This document shows positions 1 through 9,287 of a DNA stretch of 64,000 nt, piece by piece. The notes under the pieces were generated by a model that had not been told where the DNA came from, did not search any database, and worked only from the letters and a program-made list of their open reading frames with translations. The number at the start of each line of letters is the position of its first letter. Position 1 is the stretch's first letter. The stretch is from a bacterium (GTDB taxonomy: Bacteria; Myxococcota_A; Polyangia; Nannocystales; Nannocystaceae). The stretch lies in contig JANSYI010000001.1 in the NCBI GenBank assembly GCA_024742475.1, positions 310,001 to 374,000 of the forward strand, written 5' to 3'. A program made the position numbers and the translations under genes.

Positions 1-50
1 TCCCCAAGGAGGCGGCCGACGTCGAGGCTGCCGTTGGCGCGGCTTCTTAG
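1..50 (+). CDS. 3' end of an upstream gene (partial)
   Basis: An open frame enters from the left edge (first full codon at base 3) and stops with TAG at 48-50. The visible residues are PKEAADVEAAVGAAS. This would be the C-terminus of a gene lying almost wholly outside the window. With only 15 residues no family can be named, and the frame could be open by chance. Confidence 0.4.
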   Translation, partial: PKEAADVEAAVGAAS

Positions 51-87
51 GCGCAGCCCCCTCGTGGTAGGCTTCTGGCGTTTCGCC

Positions 88-1230
88 ATGCGCCAACGCG
101 TTGCAGCTACCCTTCTCGCCCTTCCAGCAGCCGCGCTGCTCGGTGCCTGCACGAGCGACCTCGATGCACCCGACGCCTACACCGAGCCGTCGATCACCGC
201 GGGAGGCGACACCGCCGGCGACCTCGGGCTCGACTGCGACGCGTTCCCCCAAGGCGCGGTCGGAGCGGAGTACGACTTTACACCCGAGGTGTCGGCCATG
301 GACGATGGCACCCGGACCTGGACGGCCGAGACCTTGCCCGAGGGGCTCGAGATCGACGCCGGCGATGGCCGCATCACCGGCATCCCCACCACCGAGGGCA
401 CGACCTCGGTCGAGTTCACAATCATGGACAGCACGGGGATGGCGTCGACGACCTGCGATATCGTCATCAATGAAGGTCTCGACGTGAACATCGACCTCGT
501 CGTCGAAGAGGTCCCCGGCTGCCTCCGTCCCGGAGACGAGACGCTGCTCGATCTCGTCGTCGCGGGTACGGGCGATGGCACGCCCATCCGCTGCGACCAT
601 CCCGGCGGCTCCGGCAACGGTCGCCGCCCGGCGGGCATCTCGGTCGACGCCGACACCTGCGCGATCGAGGGCACCGTGATGGAGAACCGCCAAGGCACGT
701 GGGTGTTCATGGTCCGGGGAAGCCAGTCCGGCGCCGAGGTCTGGGTCCCCTACTGCGTCTCCAACGACGACGGCAGCAACTACGACGTGTCGATCGACCA
801 CAGCGGTCTGAGCGACGATGGCGTCGACGGCACGCTGGTGCCGATCCTTCGCCGCTTCAACCCCGACGCGTCCTTCACCGTGGGCGAGTCGGGCGACCCG
901 CTGTTCACGATCACCGATGACGCCGGCTGCGGCAACCCCTGCTTCTACGGGTTCGCCTTCAGCATCAACGCCTCGCCATTCGACGCCAACACGTTCGGCA
1001 TCACCGAGGACGAGCTCGTCGACGGTGGCGCGGGTCCGCAAGGCTTCACGCACGGCATCGGCATCGAGGGTCCCGCCGTGGACGAAGAGTTCCGCGACCG
1101 CCCTTGGACGGTCAACGTCGCGATGGACTACTGCCTGTCCAACGCCGATGGCCCGTGCGACGGCGCCGACAACGTCCGCTCCAACGGCGACGGCAATGTG
1201 GACTTCAGCATCCTGATGGTTCCGGAATAG
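88..1230 (+). CDS. Putative Ig-domain lipoprotein
   Basis: A 380-residue predicted lipoprotein. The ATG at 88 is chosen because it begins a good signal peptide (MRQRVAATLLALPAAALLGAC, lipobox LLGAC); a longer in-frame reading from TTG at 34 would bury that signal. Residues about 60-125 have the look of a putative Ig (He_PIG) repeat: an LPEGLEID segment, then ITGIPTTEG, then a strand ending in CDIVI. The rest is rich in Cys, Asp and Gly, as in secreted beta proteins, and I do not recognise it. Expected location is the outer membrane or cell surface. The next gene starts 4 bases after the stop, so the two are probably co-transcribed. Confidence 0.75.
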   Translation: MRQRVAATLLALPAAALLGACTSDLDAPDAYTEPSITAGGDTAGDLGLDCDAFPQGAVGAEYDFTPEVSAMDDGTRTWTAETLPEGLEIDAGDGRITGIPTTEGTTSVEFTIMDSTGMASTTCDIVINEGLDVNIDLVVEEVPGCLRPGDETLLDLVVAGTGDGTPIRCDHPGGSGNGRRPAGISVDADTCAIEGTVMENRQGTWVFMVRGSQSGAEVWVPYCVSNDDGSNYDVSIDHSGLSDDGVDGTLVPILRRFNPDASFTVGESGDPLFTITDDAGCGNPCFYGFAFSINASPFDANTFGITEDELVDGGAGPQGFTHGIGIEGPAVDEEFRDRPWTVNVAMDYCLSNADGPCDGADNVRSNGDGNVDFSILMVPE

Positions 1231-1234
1231 ACGC

Positions 1235-2563
1235 GTGGCCGTCGCGACCAACCTGCGCGAACAAAAGGTTGCCCGCATGGTCGAGCGCGAGGTCGGACCC
1301 GTCTGGGACGACCGCTTCGCTCGGCTGTTGTGGCGGCACCTGCCGCCGCTGCGCGAAGGGATGGTGCTCGACCTCCACAGCGGCGTCGGCAACACGATCG
1401 AGCAGCTGCTCACGCGCCTGCCGGCCTCCGTGCGCGTCCTCGGCCTCGAGCCGACCGAGGCCAAGCGCTCGCTCGCCAAGAGCAAGATCGCCCCGGAGTG
1501 GAAGAACCGGGTCTACCTCAAGGCCGAAGGCGCCGCCTCGGTGGCCGACATGGGCGACGCGCTGTACGACCTGGTCGTCGCCAACCTGGTGCTGAGCGAA
1601 GCTCACGACCTCTCCGAAGCGCTCGAGGGCCTCATCCGGGTAACGAAGCCTGGCGGCACGGTCATGGCCACGCTGCCCATGCACGGGACCTGGGCCGAGG
1701 CGGAGGATCTGCTGCGCGAGGTGCTTCGCGACGAGGGCCTCGACAAGGCCCAGAACCGACTGCGACGCATGGCTGGGCTCCGACCCACCGGGCCGTCGCT
1801 GGCGACCGTGCTCGGTGGCATCGGGCTCTCGCCGGCCCACTACGTCGTAGAGCAGGAGCGATTCACGCTGCTGTTCGGCTCGGGCCGCGAGTTCTTGTTC
1901 TCGCCCCTGGTCGAGCTGGGGCCGCTGCGCCTATGGAAAGCCGTGATCGAGAGCGAGGACGGCAACCCACAGCGGGCGTTCTTCCGGTTCAAGGAAGCCA
2001 TCGACGCGTACTGCACCGCCAGCGTGTTCACGGTCACCGCGGTCGCAGGCGCGATCATTCTTCAGCGGCCGATGGCCGGCGAAGACCCTCGCACCCTACC
2101 GGGCGCGCACTACTGGCGCCGATACCCCGGCCTCGACGCGATGTGGCTCGAGGCGGAGTCGGGCCGCATGCCCGACGAGAGCCTGTCCTCGGACATCGAC
2201 GTCGACCTCGACGCAGACGAGCCAGGAGGCGACGAGCCCGAATCCGAGAGCGCCGTGGTCACCGCGCCTCAGCGGGTCGTGCCGACGAGCGCCGAGGACG
2301 AGGCCCTGCGCGCACTCATGGAGACGCCGGTCTCGGCGTCCTCGGGGGACAACAACCTCGACGCCTTGCTCGACCAGGTCCTCGAGTTCGACTCGAACCA
2401 GACCTCGGGCACGACCGAGTTCGAAGAGCTCGATGATGAAGAGGTCGAGCTGGTCGATGTCGACCCTCGCCGACCGGGTGAGACCCTCAAGCGCATCAAG
2501 GCCCTGCTCCCGCCACCGAAGAGCGTTCCCCCGCCCCCGCCGGGCGGCAAGAAGTCGTCGTGA
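1235..2563 (+). CDS. Class I SAM-dependent methyltransferase with acidic C-terminal extension
   Basis: A 442-residue protein with a GTG start. Residues about 40-140 form a class I SAM-binding Rossmann fold: motif I VLDLHSGVGNT, an acidic motif II after GLEPTEAKRSL, then LYDLVVANLVLSE and the post-motif VTKPGGTVMATLP. This resembles the BioC/UbiE-like branch, but the substrate cannot be read from sequence. Residues about 310-415 are a disordered Asp/Glu-rich region, and the tail is proline-rich (PPPPPGG). The protein has no signal peptide, so it is cytoplasmic. Its stop overlaps the GTG of the ApbE-like gene by 4 bases (GTGA), so translation is likely coupled. Confidence 0.8.
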   Translation: MAVATNLREQKVARMVEREVGPVWDDRFARLLWRHLPPLREGMVLDLHSGVGNTIEQLLTRLPASVRVLGLEPTEAKRSLAKSKIAPEWKNRVYLKAEGAASVADMGDALYDLVVANLVLSEAHDLSEALEGLIRVTKPGGTVMATLPMHGTWAEAEDLLREVLRDEGLDKAQNRLRRMAGLRPTGPSLATVLGGIGLSPAHYVVEQERFTLLFGSGREFLFSPLVELGPLRLWKAVIESEDGNPQRAFFRFKEAIDAYCTASVFTVTAVAGAIILQRPMAGEDPRTLPGAHYWRRYPGLDAMWLEAESGRMPDESLSSDIDVDLDADEPGGDEPESESAVVTAPQRVVPTSAEDEALRALMETPVSASSGDNNLDALLDQVLEFDSNQTSGTTEFEELDDEEVELVDVDPRRPGETLKRIKALLPPPKSVPPPPPGGKKSS

Positions 2564-3723
2564 CCCAAAGATCCGTCGCCGGGGTCATTCCCAAGGTCAT
2601 CGCTGGCGTCGTCGCGCTCGGGCTGCCTGGGGCCTGCTCCAAGTCCGAAGCACCTCAGCCTCAGCCCGTGCAGCCAAGCTCCACGCCGCAGCCAGCGGCG
2701 CCGCCACGGGCGAAGAAGGCACCTCCGCTTCCGCCCGCCAAGGGGCCGCCAGTCCGGCGCGACGGCACGATGTACGGCACATCCGAGCTCATGGGCACCA
2801 CCGTCTCGCTCAACGTCTACGTCGGGACCGAGGGCGACGCGGCCAAGGCCGGCAAAGCGATGGAGGACGCGCTCGCCGAGATGGCACGCATCGAAGACTC
2901 GATGAGCGAGTGGAGGCCCACCAGCGAGCTCTCCGCCCTCAACGACGCCGCCGGCACGGAGGCGATGGAGGTTTCGGCGGAGCTGTTCGAGGTGCTCGAC
3001 GTCGCCAAGCGTATCCACGCGCAGACCGACGGCACCTTCGACGTCACGTTTCACGGCGTGGGCCACCTGTGGAGTTTCAAGCCGGGCGCGACGCCTCCGA
3101 CCGCCGATGAGATCACCGCCGCGCTGCCGCTCGTCGACGGCGCCTCGGTCGAACTCGACGCTCGTGCGAAGACGGCCCGGCTGCCCAAGAAGGGCATGAA
3201 GATCGGCCTCGGCGCGATTGCGAAGGGTTACGCGGTCGACCGCGCGTCTGCGCTGCTGCGCAGTCGAGGGTTCGCCAATCACGTCGTCGAGGCCGGTGGC
3301 GACACGTACGCATCCGGCTCGAAGGGCGGTCAAGCCTGGCGCGTTGGGGTGAAAGACCCAGAAAGCCAGGGGTCGCTCGGCGTCCTGTCGATTCGCGAGC
3401 GCGCGGTCGTGACCTCGGGGGACTACATGCGGTTCTTCGAACACGAAGGTCGGCGTTACGCCCACATCCTCGACCCCACCACCGGGTGGCCCGTGGAGGT
3501 GTCGAAGAGCCCCAAGAGCGTCACACTGCTCGCAAGCGACGCCACGCAGGCCGACGCCTACTGTACAGCCGTCGCCGTCATGGGCCCCGAGGCCGGTCTG
3601 CGGTTCGTGGAGTCCCGACCCGATCTCGACGCGGTCATCATCGACCGAGACGGCACGGTACGGGTCTCCGCGGGTCTCGACGGCACCTACGAGCCCCTCC
3701 CCCCGGCGCGGCCGGAGCAGTAG
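2560..3723 (+). CDS. apbE: FAD:protein FMN transferase, ApbE family lipoprotein
   Basis: A 387-residue lipoprotein (lipobox LPGAC near residue 26) followed by a Pro/Gln/Ala-rich linker. From about residue 70 it matches the ApbE family: MGTTVSLNVYVG, SMSEWRPTSELSALND, LGAIAKGYAVDRA, VEAGGDTYASG, HILDPTTGWPV and the metal-site segment SDATQADAYCTAV. ApbE enzymes use Mg and FAD to attach FMN to a Thr of partner flavoproteins such as NqrB/RnfG in the envelope. No Nqr or Rnf gene is in this window, so the client is unknown. Length and motif order are normal for the family. It overlaps the methyltransferase stop by 4 bases. Confidence 0.92.
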   Translation: MTQRSVAGVIPKVIAGVVALGLPGACSKSEAPQPQPVQPSSTPQPAAPPRAKKAPPLPPAKGPPVRRDGTMYGTSELMGTTVSLNVYVGTEGDAAKAGKAMEDALAEMARIEDSMSEWRPTSELSALNDAAGTEAMEVSAELFEVLDVAKRIHAQTDGTFDVTFHGVGHLWSFKPGATPPTADEITAALPLVDGASVELDARAKTARLPKKGMKIGLGAIAKGYAVDRASALLRSRGFANHVVEAGGDTYASGSKGGQAWRVGVKDPESQGSLGVLSIRERAVVTSGDYMRFFEHEGRRYAHILDPTTGWPVEVSKSPKSVTLLASDATQADAYCTAVAVMGPEAGLRFVESRPDLDAVIIDRDGTVRVSAGLDGTYEPLPPARPEQ

Positions 3724-3791
3724 TCGTCATCACGACTTTGAAACGGGCGGCGCCACTCTCTACAATTGAGCTTCCTTGCCCGCTTAGCCTC

Positions 3792-6200
3792 ATGCCAGCC
3801 CGCGACTCGACGCAACCCTCCGTTGCACACGCAACGGACCCCAACTCCAGCGCCTCCGCCATCGGTCGAGCCCCGACCAGGATCGCTGGCGGTGCCGTGC
3901 CTCCTTCGGCGCCTCCGGGCCCGACCGCTCATGTCGCGCCACGCGCACTCGACCACACCTCCGAGACGGGCACCCGACTGGGCACGTACATGCGCGGGAC
4001 CGAGGGGCTGCAGACCCCCGGCACAGAGTCGAAGCTCAAGCTGACACAGGGCAAGGCGATCCCAGGCACCCGCTACCGCATCATTCGGTGGCTGGGCGAG
4101 GGTGGCATGGGCGTCGTCTACGAAGCCGAGCACGTCGACATCGAGCGGCGTGTCGCGCTCAAGATCCTGCGCTTCGACCTGAGCCAGCAGGCGCACATGG
4201 TCAAGGTCTTCAAGGACGAGGCCAAGGCCGCGGGTCGGTTGGGTTCGCAGTACCTGGTCGACCTGTACGACTTCGGTGAGCTCTCCGATGGGCGGCTGTT
4301 CTTTGCGATGGAGCTCCTCGACGGCCACGACCTCGTGCCGCCCGACGAGCAGTACAGCATGGATCCGGGCACGTTCATCGCGATCCTGCGGCAGACGTGC
4401 AAGGGCCTGGGCGTGGCCCACCGCGCAGGCGTCGTGCACCGCGACATCAAGCCCGAGAACATCCTCACCACCACCGCGCCCGACGGCCGCGAGCAGATCA
4501 AGATCGTCGACTTCGGCATCTCGTCCATGCTGGCTGCGGGCTCGAACGGGGGGGCCGGCCTGGCCGGGACGCCGCACTACATGGCGCCCGAGCTCGTCCT
4601 CTCGCAACCGTTCGACGGCCGGCTCGACATCTACGCGATCGGCTGCATGGCGTACGAGTTCCTCGCCGGGGTGCCCCCCTTCGATTCGAAGACAATCGAG
4701 GGCCTGCTCGAGAAGCAGGTCACCGAGACGCCGCGTCCGCTCCGGACGGTGCGACCCGACGCGAACATTCACCCCGAGGTCGAGCGCGTCATCATGCAGT
4801 GCCTCGCGAAGAATCCGATCGATCGCTTCGCGACGACCGACGATCTCGAGGCCGCGCTGTGCGAGGCCCAGATCGCCGCGGGCATCCGGACCGACTGGGA
4901 CGACCTCCCGCTGCCCGACCTGCCCAACGACCCGCAGCGGCGCGCAGCGATCGCCGCCGCGATGCCCTCGCCACACGCACCGAGCACGAGCAAACGCCCC
5001 GGCTGGGTGTGGCCCGTCGTCGCCGGCGTTAGCACCATGGCTGCGGTTGGCCTGGGCGCGTTCTTGCTGATGGGCGGCGGTCCAACCGAGCAAGAGGTCG
5101 ATGACGTCGAGCGGCTCACCGCTGAGGCCCGCAGCGAGGCGTCTCGTGCCAACTGGATCGTGCCACCGCCCGACGACAACGGCGCCTCGGCGTACCAGAA
5201 AGTCGTCGAACTCGAGGAGCTCGAAGGCACCGCCGAAGACCTCGGCGACGAGCGCGGCGGCGAGCTCCGCATCGAGTTCTCGGGCACCTTGGTCAAACAC
5301 GCCGACGAGCTGTACGAGCACGGCGCGAAGGACCTCGCCAGTCACTACTACTTCTACGCGCTGGTGTTCGACGACTCGAACGAGTACGCGTGGGAGCGCT
5401 CCGGGGCGACCCCGGGCATGCTCGCCAACTACACGCGCATGGCTGCACAGGGCGAGTTCAGCGACGCCGACCGCCTCTTCTCGACGGCTGCGGCCGCGGA
5501 GCTCGAGCAGGACCCGGAGAAGAAGGAGCAGAAGATGGCCGAGGCCGCCAAGCTCATGGACGACGACGAGGGCGACGCCGTCTTGGTCGCCGCCAGCAGT
5601 CAGACGGCGCGAAAGCTGCTCGGCCGCAACCGCAAGAAACCCAAGGGCGCCGAAGACGACGTCGACCCACTGGTCGCCGAGGCCACCAAGCCACCCCCGA
5701 CGCCCGACCCCGCCGACTTCGCGCTCGACGACGCAGCCCAGGATCCGCCCTCCGCGGCCGAGCCCGCGGCCCCCAAGAAGAGGAAACACCGCAGCAAGAC
5801 GAAGGACCCGACCGAGCTCCTCGGCCAGGCCGAGCGCGACCCACAGAAGGCGGCGGAGCTGGCCGAACAGGGCGTGGCCGCGCTCCGATCGGGCCAGCGC
5901 TCGAAGGCCGCGTCACTGTTCAACCAGGCGATCTCCTTCGACCGCAAGAACGCCAAAGCGCTCATGGGCCTCTCGGACGTCTACTTCGACACGGGCAAGA
6001 ACCAAAAGGCCGTCGAGTACGCCGAGCGTGCAGTCAGGGCCTCACCGGCCAACAAGAGCTACCGGCTCAAGCTCGGCGACGCGTACTTCAAGGTGCTCCG
6101 CTACCGCGACGCGCTCGAGCAGTACGAAAAAGCCAAGTCGAAGGGCTCGAGCCGCGCCCAAGCCCGCATCGACAAGGTCAAGGCAAAGCTCGGCGGCTAG
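3792..6200 (+). CDS. Transmembrane Ser/Thr protein kinase with C-terminal TPRs
   Basis: An 802-residue eukaryote-like kinase. The kinase domain spans about residues 92-360: Gly loop LGEGGMGVVYEAE, catalytic Lys in VALKIL, HRDIKPENIL (about 214), DFG (about 239) and MAPE (about 264). All catalytic residues are present, so it should be active. A Ser/Thr/Pro-rich 90-residue N-terminal extension precedes it. One transmembrane helix lies near 404-425, placing the kinase in the cytoplasm. The C-terminal part is acidic and charged, ending in two or three TPR-like units (about 690-800). ATG at 3792 is the first in-frame ATG after the apbE stop. The frame is open further upstream, overlapping apbE, so the start is only fairly sure. 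Confidence 0.9.
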   Translation: MPARDSTQPSVAHATDPNSSASAIGRAPTRIAGGAVPPSAPPGPTAHVAPRALDHTSETGTRLGTYMRGTEGLQTPGTESKLKLTQGKAIPGTRYRIIRWLGEGGMGVVYEAEHVDIERRVALKILRFDLSQQAHMVKVFKDEAKAAGRLGSQYLVDLYDFGELSDGRLFFAMELLDGHDLVPPDEQYSMDPGTFIAILRQTCKGLGVAHRAGVVHRDIKPENILTTTAPDGREQIKIVDFGISSMLAAGSNGGAGLAGTPHYMAPELVLSQPFDGRLDIYAIGCMAYEFLAGVPPFDSKTIEGLLEKQVTETPRPLRTVRPDANIHPEVERVIMQCLAKNPIDRFATTDDLEAALCEAQIAAGIRTDWDDLPLPDLPNDPQRRAAIAAAMPSPHAPSTSKRPGWVWPVVAGVSTMAAVGLGAFLLMGGGPTEQEVDDVERLTAEARSEASRANWIVPPPDDNGASAYQKVVELEELEGTAEDLGDERGGELRIEFSGTLVKHADELYEHGAKDLASHYYFYALVFDDSNEYAWERSGATPGMLANYTRMAAQGEFSDADRLFSTAAAAELEQDPEKKEQKMAEAAKLMDDDEGDAVLVAASSQTARKLLGRNRKKPKGAEDDVDPLVAEATKPPPTPDPADFALDDAAQDPPSAAEPAAPKKRKHRSKTKDPTELLGQAERDPQKAAELAEQGVAALRSGQRSKAASLFNQAISFDRKNAKALMGLSDVYFDTGKNQKAVEYAERAVRASPANKSYRLKLGDAYFKVLRYRDALEQYEKAKSKGSSRAQARIDKVKAKLGG

Positions 6201-6205
6201 GGCGG

Positions 6206-7327
6206 CTAGAAGCGCCCCTGCAGCGTCACGCTGCCAAAGCCCACGCCCACGCGGGGACGACGGGTCCGTCGCCGCGCGGTGCTGCCTTCGAGCTCCCCCT
6301 TGCCGCTTCGCTTCTTGGCGCGGCTGTTGAGCAAAATCGCGATGCCGAGGGTGGTGAGCGCGCCGCCGGCGATGCCGAGGCCGAGGGCGTGCCACTCGGT
6401 GTTCCACACGTACTTGCAGTTGCCCTGCTCGTCTTCGTTGCGGAAGCAGTTGTTGTCGGTGTCACCGCCGAGCTTGTACGGCTGCTCGGTGGCGCCAAGG
6501 TAGCCGAAGGCCGCGGCGGCACCCAGCGCAGCGATGCCGGTGCCCAAGGACACCCAGCCCCACGGTCGCGACGGCAGCCGGCTGGGAACCTTCTCCAGCT
6601 CGAACGACAGCGTCTCGGCAACGCCTTCGACCAGCGCGACCTCCCGCTCGATCGCGATGAACCCCTCCTTGCTGACGCGAACGACCGACTTGCCCGGGAC
6701 GACGGGACGCTCGAGCGGCGTCACGCCGATGATCTCGCCGTCGAGCAGGACCTCGGCCCCCTCGGGCTCGGAGGTGATCGACAACGTGCTCGGACCTTTG
6801 GCGAGGGCGTCCAGCTTGGTGCGAAGCGTCGCTGCGGCGGTCTCCATGAGGTTGCCGGCGTCGTTGATGCCGCAGATCTCGCAGGACTCGTCGGTCTTGG
6901 CCAGCGACTGCCCGCTGCCCCCTGCATAGAGCTCGACCTCCACGGCGTAGTCGCGATCGACGACGACGACCCGGGCTCGCAGCACGTTCGTGGCGCCAGT
7001 ATCGGCCGCGACGTCAGCGAGGCACTTCGCGTCGGCGCACCCGAGGGCCTCCGGCGACGCCGAGACGACCGCCTCGGGCCGAACGACGCCAAAGTCCCCG
7101 CGCTCGAGCCCCTCGACGAGCTCCTTGGTGAGCGCGTCTCGGTCGGCGTCGCTGAGTTCGCCTTCGACCTCGATGGGCAACACGGCGACCGTGGCCCCCG
7201 GCTCCCCGGGCGCTGTCGCAGGAACGAGCGTCACGGCGGCCTCGGCGGCGGGCAGCGGGAGCCCGAGCATCCAGAGGCACGCAGCAACCCAGAACGCGGT
7301 CAAGCGTCGCCAAACTACCGTCACCAC
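6206..7327 (-). CDS. PEGA-domain exported membrane protein
   Basis: A 373-residue protein with an N-terminal signal or anchor (hydrophobic up to LPLPAAEAA). The first 170 residues (ATVAVLPIEVEGELSDADR onward) resemble the TolB-amino-terminal/FlgT-like domain often found before PEGA in myxobacteria. A PEGA domain follows at about 185-260 (STLSITSEPEGAEVLLDGE, GVTPLERPVVPG). Two hydrophobic segments near 275-300 and 330-355 flank a loop with two Cys. The Arg/Lys-rich tail ends in GSVTLQGRF. PEGA domains are surface beta modules of unknown ligand. It converges on the kinase gene with only 5 bases between stops. Confidence 0.8.
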   Translation of the reverse strand: MVTVVWRRLTAFWVAACLWMLGLPLPAAEAAVTLVPATAPGEPGATVAVLPIEVEGELSDADRDALTKELVEGLERGDFGVVRPEAVVSASPEALGCADAKCLADVAADTGATNVLRARVVVVDRDYAVEVELYAGGSGQSLAKTDESCEICGINDAGNLMETAAATLRTKLDALAKGPSTLSITSEPEGAEVLLDGEIIGVTPLERPVVPGKSVVRVSKEGFIAIEREVALVEGVAETLSFELEKVPSRLPSRPWGWVSLGTGIAALGAAAAFGYLGATEQPYKLGGDTDNNCFRNEDEQGNCKYVWNTEWHALGLGIAGGALTTLGIAILLNSRAKKRSGKGELEGSTARRRTRRPRVGVGFGSVTLQGRF

Positions 7328-7379
7328 CTCAGCCTACCATCGGCTTGACCCGCCTGGGTGGGGGAGGACACGCTTCGCT

Positions 7380-8096
7380 GTGCTTCGGCTTCGCGTCTGC
7401 GCCTCCGTGTTCCTCGCGCTCGTCGCTTGTGACACTGTGCCGCCGCCTCCCCAGGCTCCACCGAAGGCCGCGCCGAGGCCCGCGAGAGCACCGTTCCGAT
7501 ACCAGCCCACGCTCGACGCCCACAAGCCTGCGCAGTCGAGCATGGAGCTCCTCGCCGAAGCAGGCGACGTCGCGCGTGGCCGCTTGCTCTTGGTCCTGGC
7601 CCATCACGACGCTCGAGACCTCTCGGTGGACGTGTGGACCTTCGAATCCAAGGGAGAAGACGACACGCTCATCCCCAAAGGGGCGCCCGTTCAGCTGCTG
7701 CCGCTGATACCCGAGAGCGCAGTCGATGCGGAGGTGCTCGACGACTTCGTTCGCACGCGCGCAGCGGGCCACAGCCCTGCTGCCAGGCCGCAGGGCGTGG
7801 CCGGTGAAGACGCGCCCGCGGTGCTCGAGCAGCTCCATGCCCACGCTTCGACCGCCCTCGACACCGCCGCCGCGCCCGCGGCACGCGTCGCCGCGCTCGC
7901 AGCCTTCACGCGGGGCCTCGACGATGACCTCCTGTTCAGTCGCCAGGGTCTCCCGAACGCGCTGGCCCTGATGGCCAAGGACGCCACCGCCTCGCTCGAG
8001 CAGGGCTCGAGCCGCCGGGCGAGCGCCCGCTGGGGTGACACGAAGATCTCGATGCTCCGCAAGGGCGACGGCTGGACGATCGACGCGGTGCGCTGA
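7380..8096 (+). CDS. Lipoprotein of unknown function
   Basis: A 238-residue predicted lipoprotein. The GTG at 7380 gives a short signal peptide ending in lipobox LVAC, followed by a Pro/Ala-rich linker (PPPPQAPPKAAPRPARAP). The frame is open for another 130 codons upstream, but that part is antisense to the PEGA gene and lacks a signal, so I reject it. The mature part is alpha/beta with no motif I recognise. It ends in KISMLRKGDGWTIDAVR, reminiscent of the C-terminal strand of NTF2/DUF4878-like domains. Asp occupies position +2 after the lipidated Cys. It is divergent from the PEGA gene and converges on mltG 3 bases downstream. Confidence 0.65.
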   Translation: MLRLRVCASVFLALVACDTVPPPPQAPPKAAPRPARAPFRYQPTLDAHKPAQSSMELLAEAGDVARGRLLLVLAHHDARDLSVDVWTFESKGEDDTLIPKGAPVQLLPLIPESAVDAEVLDDFVRTRAAGHSPAARPQGVAGEDAPAVLEQLHAHASTALDTAAAPAARVAALAAFTRGLDDDLLFSRQGLPNALALMAKDATASLEQGSSRRASARWGDTKISMLRKGDGWTIDAVR

Positions 8097-8099
8097 GCG

Positions 8100-9287
8100 C
8101 TACTTCTTCGTCTTCTTCGGCTTCCCGACCTGGCCCTTGCGCTGGTACAGGTCGACCCACTTCTCGTGTTCGGCGACGGATTTGCTGAACTCGTGGGTGC
8201 CGTCGTTGCGCGCGACGAAGTAGAGGAAGCGGGATTTCTTGGGCGCGAGGACGGCCTCGAGCGCCGCCTTGCCGGGGTTGGAGATCGGGCCCGGCGGCAA
8301 CCCTTCGTGCGCGTAGGTGCTGTACGGGTTGCTCTTGTCGTCGAGGTGGATTCGACGGATGCGCCCCTCGAACTTCTGGCACGCCGCCGACTTCTCGGCC
8401 GGCACGGTGCAGCCGTAGATGATCGTCGGGTCGGTCTGCAGCAGCTTGGGCTTGAAGCTGGAGAACTTCATGCGGTTGAGGAACACCCCGGCGATCAGCG
8501 GGCGCTCGTGCTTGGCGCCCGTCTCCTTCTCCACGATGGAGGCGAGGGTGACCACCTCCTTGGGGCCCCAGCCAAGGGTGCGCTCGAGGCTCTGCAGCGA
8601 ATCACGGTGCGTACGAGCCAGGCCGGCGAAGACCTGCTGGTGTCGCTGGACCATCTTGGTGACGACTTCGGCCGGGGTCGCCTTGGTGGCGAACTTGTAC
8701 GTGTCGGGGAACAGGTAGCCCTCGGCCGTTTCGCCGTCGATGTCGAGCGAATCGAGCAGCGCCCTGTCGCGCATCGCGGCCTCGAACGCCTCGGGCGTGC
8801 CGAGCCCCGCGTCGGAGAGGATGTTGGCGACGTCGAGGATGTTCTTGCCCTCGGGAACCGTGACGCGAATCTCGACGGCTTTCTGCTTGCGTGCGAGTTC
8901 CTCGATGATCTCGTCGGGCGTCATGTCCCCGCGAAACACGTGCGGACCCGCGGTCGTCTTGCGGGCCGCGCCCTTGTGCAGCACGTAGACCTTGAACGCG
9001 GTTGCATCTTCGGAGCTCAGCACGCCGTGTTCGACCAGCAGCGCGAGCACCTGGGGAAACGACGCCCCGCGCGGGACCTCGAACTCGATCGTCTCCGTCG
9101 GCCCCTCGAGCGGCTTGGTCGGATACTCGAGCAGTCGCTCGTAGGCGCTGTGGGCCGACCACGCCGCCCCGACGAGCGCCACGAGCACCACGGCGAATGC
9201 CCAGCGCTGCGGTCGCGCGGACGCCTTGGGCTTCCACCACGGGCGCTTCTTGCGACGGGTCCGCCCGCGCGTCTTCGCCCGGCTCAC
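8100..9287 (-). CDS. mltG: Endolytic murein transglycosylase MltG (YceG-like)
   Basis: A 395-residue protein. A basic N-terminus (KTRGRTRRKKRPWWKPK) leads into one transmembrane helix (about 28-50), then a LysM-like subdomain and the YceG catalytic domain. Family motifs present: AEGYLFPDTYKF, TLASIVEKETG with the catalytic Glu (about residue 250), RPLIAGVFLNRM, LQTDPTIIYG, PYSTYAHEGLPPGPISNPG and FLYFVARNDGTHEFSKS. MltG cleaves nascent glycan strands and sets their length. The GTG start overlaps the ruvX stop (GTGA at 9284-9287). A ruvX-mltG pair also occurs in other bacteria. The C-terminal KKTKK tail is ordinary. Confidence 0.95.
   Translation of the reverse strand: MSRAKTRGRTRRKKRPWWKPKASARPQRWAFAVVLVALVGAAWSAHSAYERLLEYPTKPLEGPTETIEFEVPRGASFPQVLALLVEHGVLSSEDATAFKVYVLHKGAARKTTAGPHVFRGDMTPDEIIEELARKQKAVEIRVTVPEGKNILDVANILSDAGLGTPEAFEAAMRDRALLDSLDIDGETAEGYLFPDTYKFATKATPAEVVTKMVQRHQQVFAGLARTHRDSLQSLERTLGWGPKEVVTLASIVEKETGAKHERPLIAGVFLNRMKFSSFKPKLLQTDPTIIYGCTVPAEKSAACQKFEGRIRRIHLDDKSNPYSTYAHEGLPPGPISNPGKAALEAVLAPKKSRFLYFVARNDGTHEFSKSVAEHEKWVDLYQRKGQVGKPKKTKK

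Noticed and set aside
3687-5789. A 700-codon minus-strand open frame opposite the kinase gene
   Set aside because: It is the antisense shadow of the kinase coding sequence; high GC leaves few stops. The residues are low-complexity Arg/Gly/Val with no recognisable fold.
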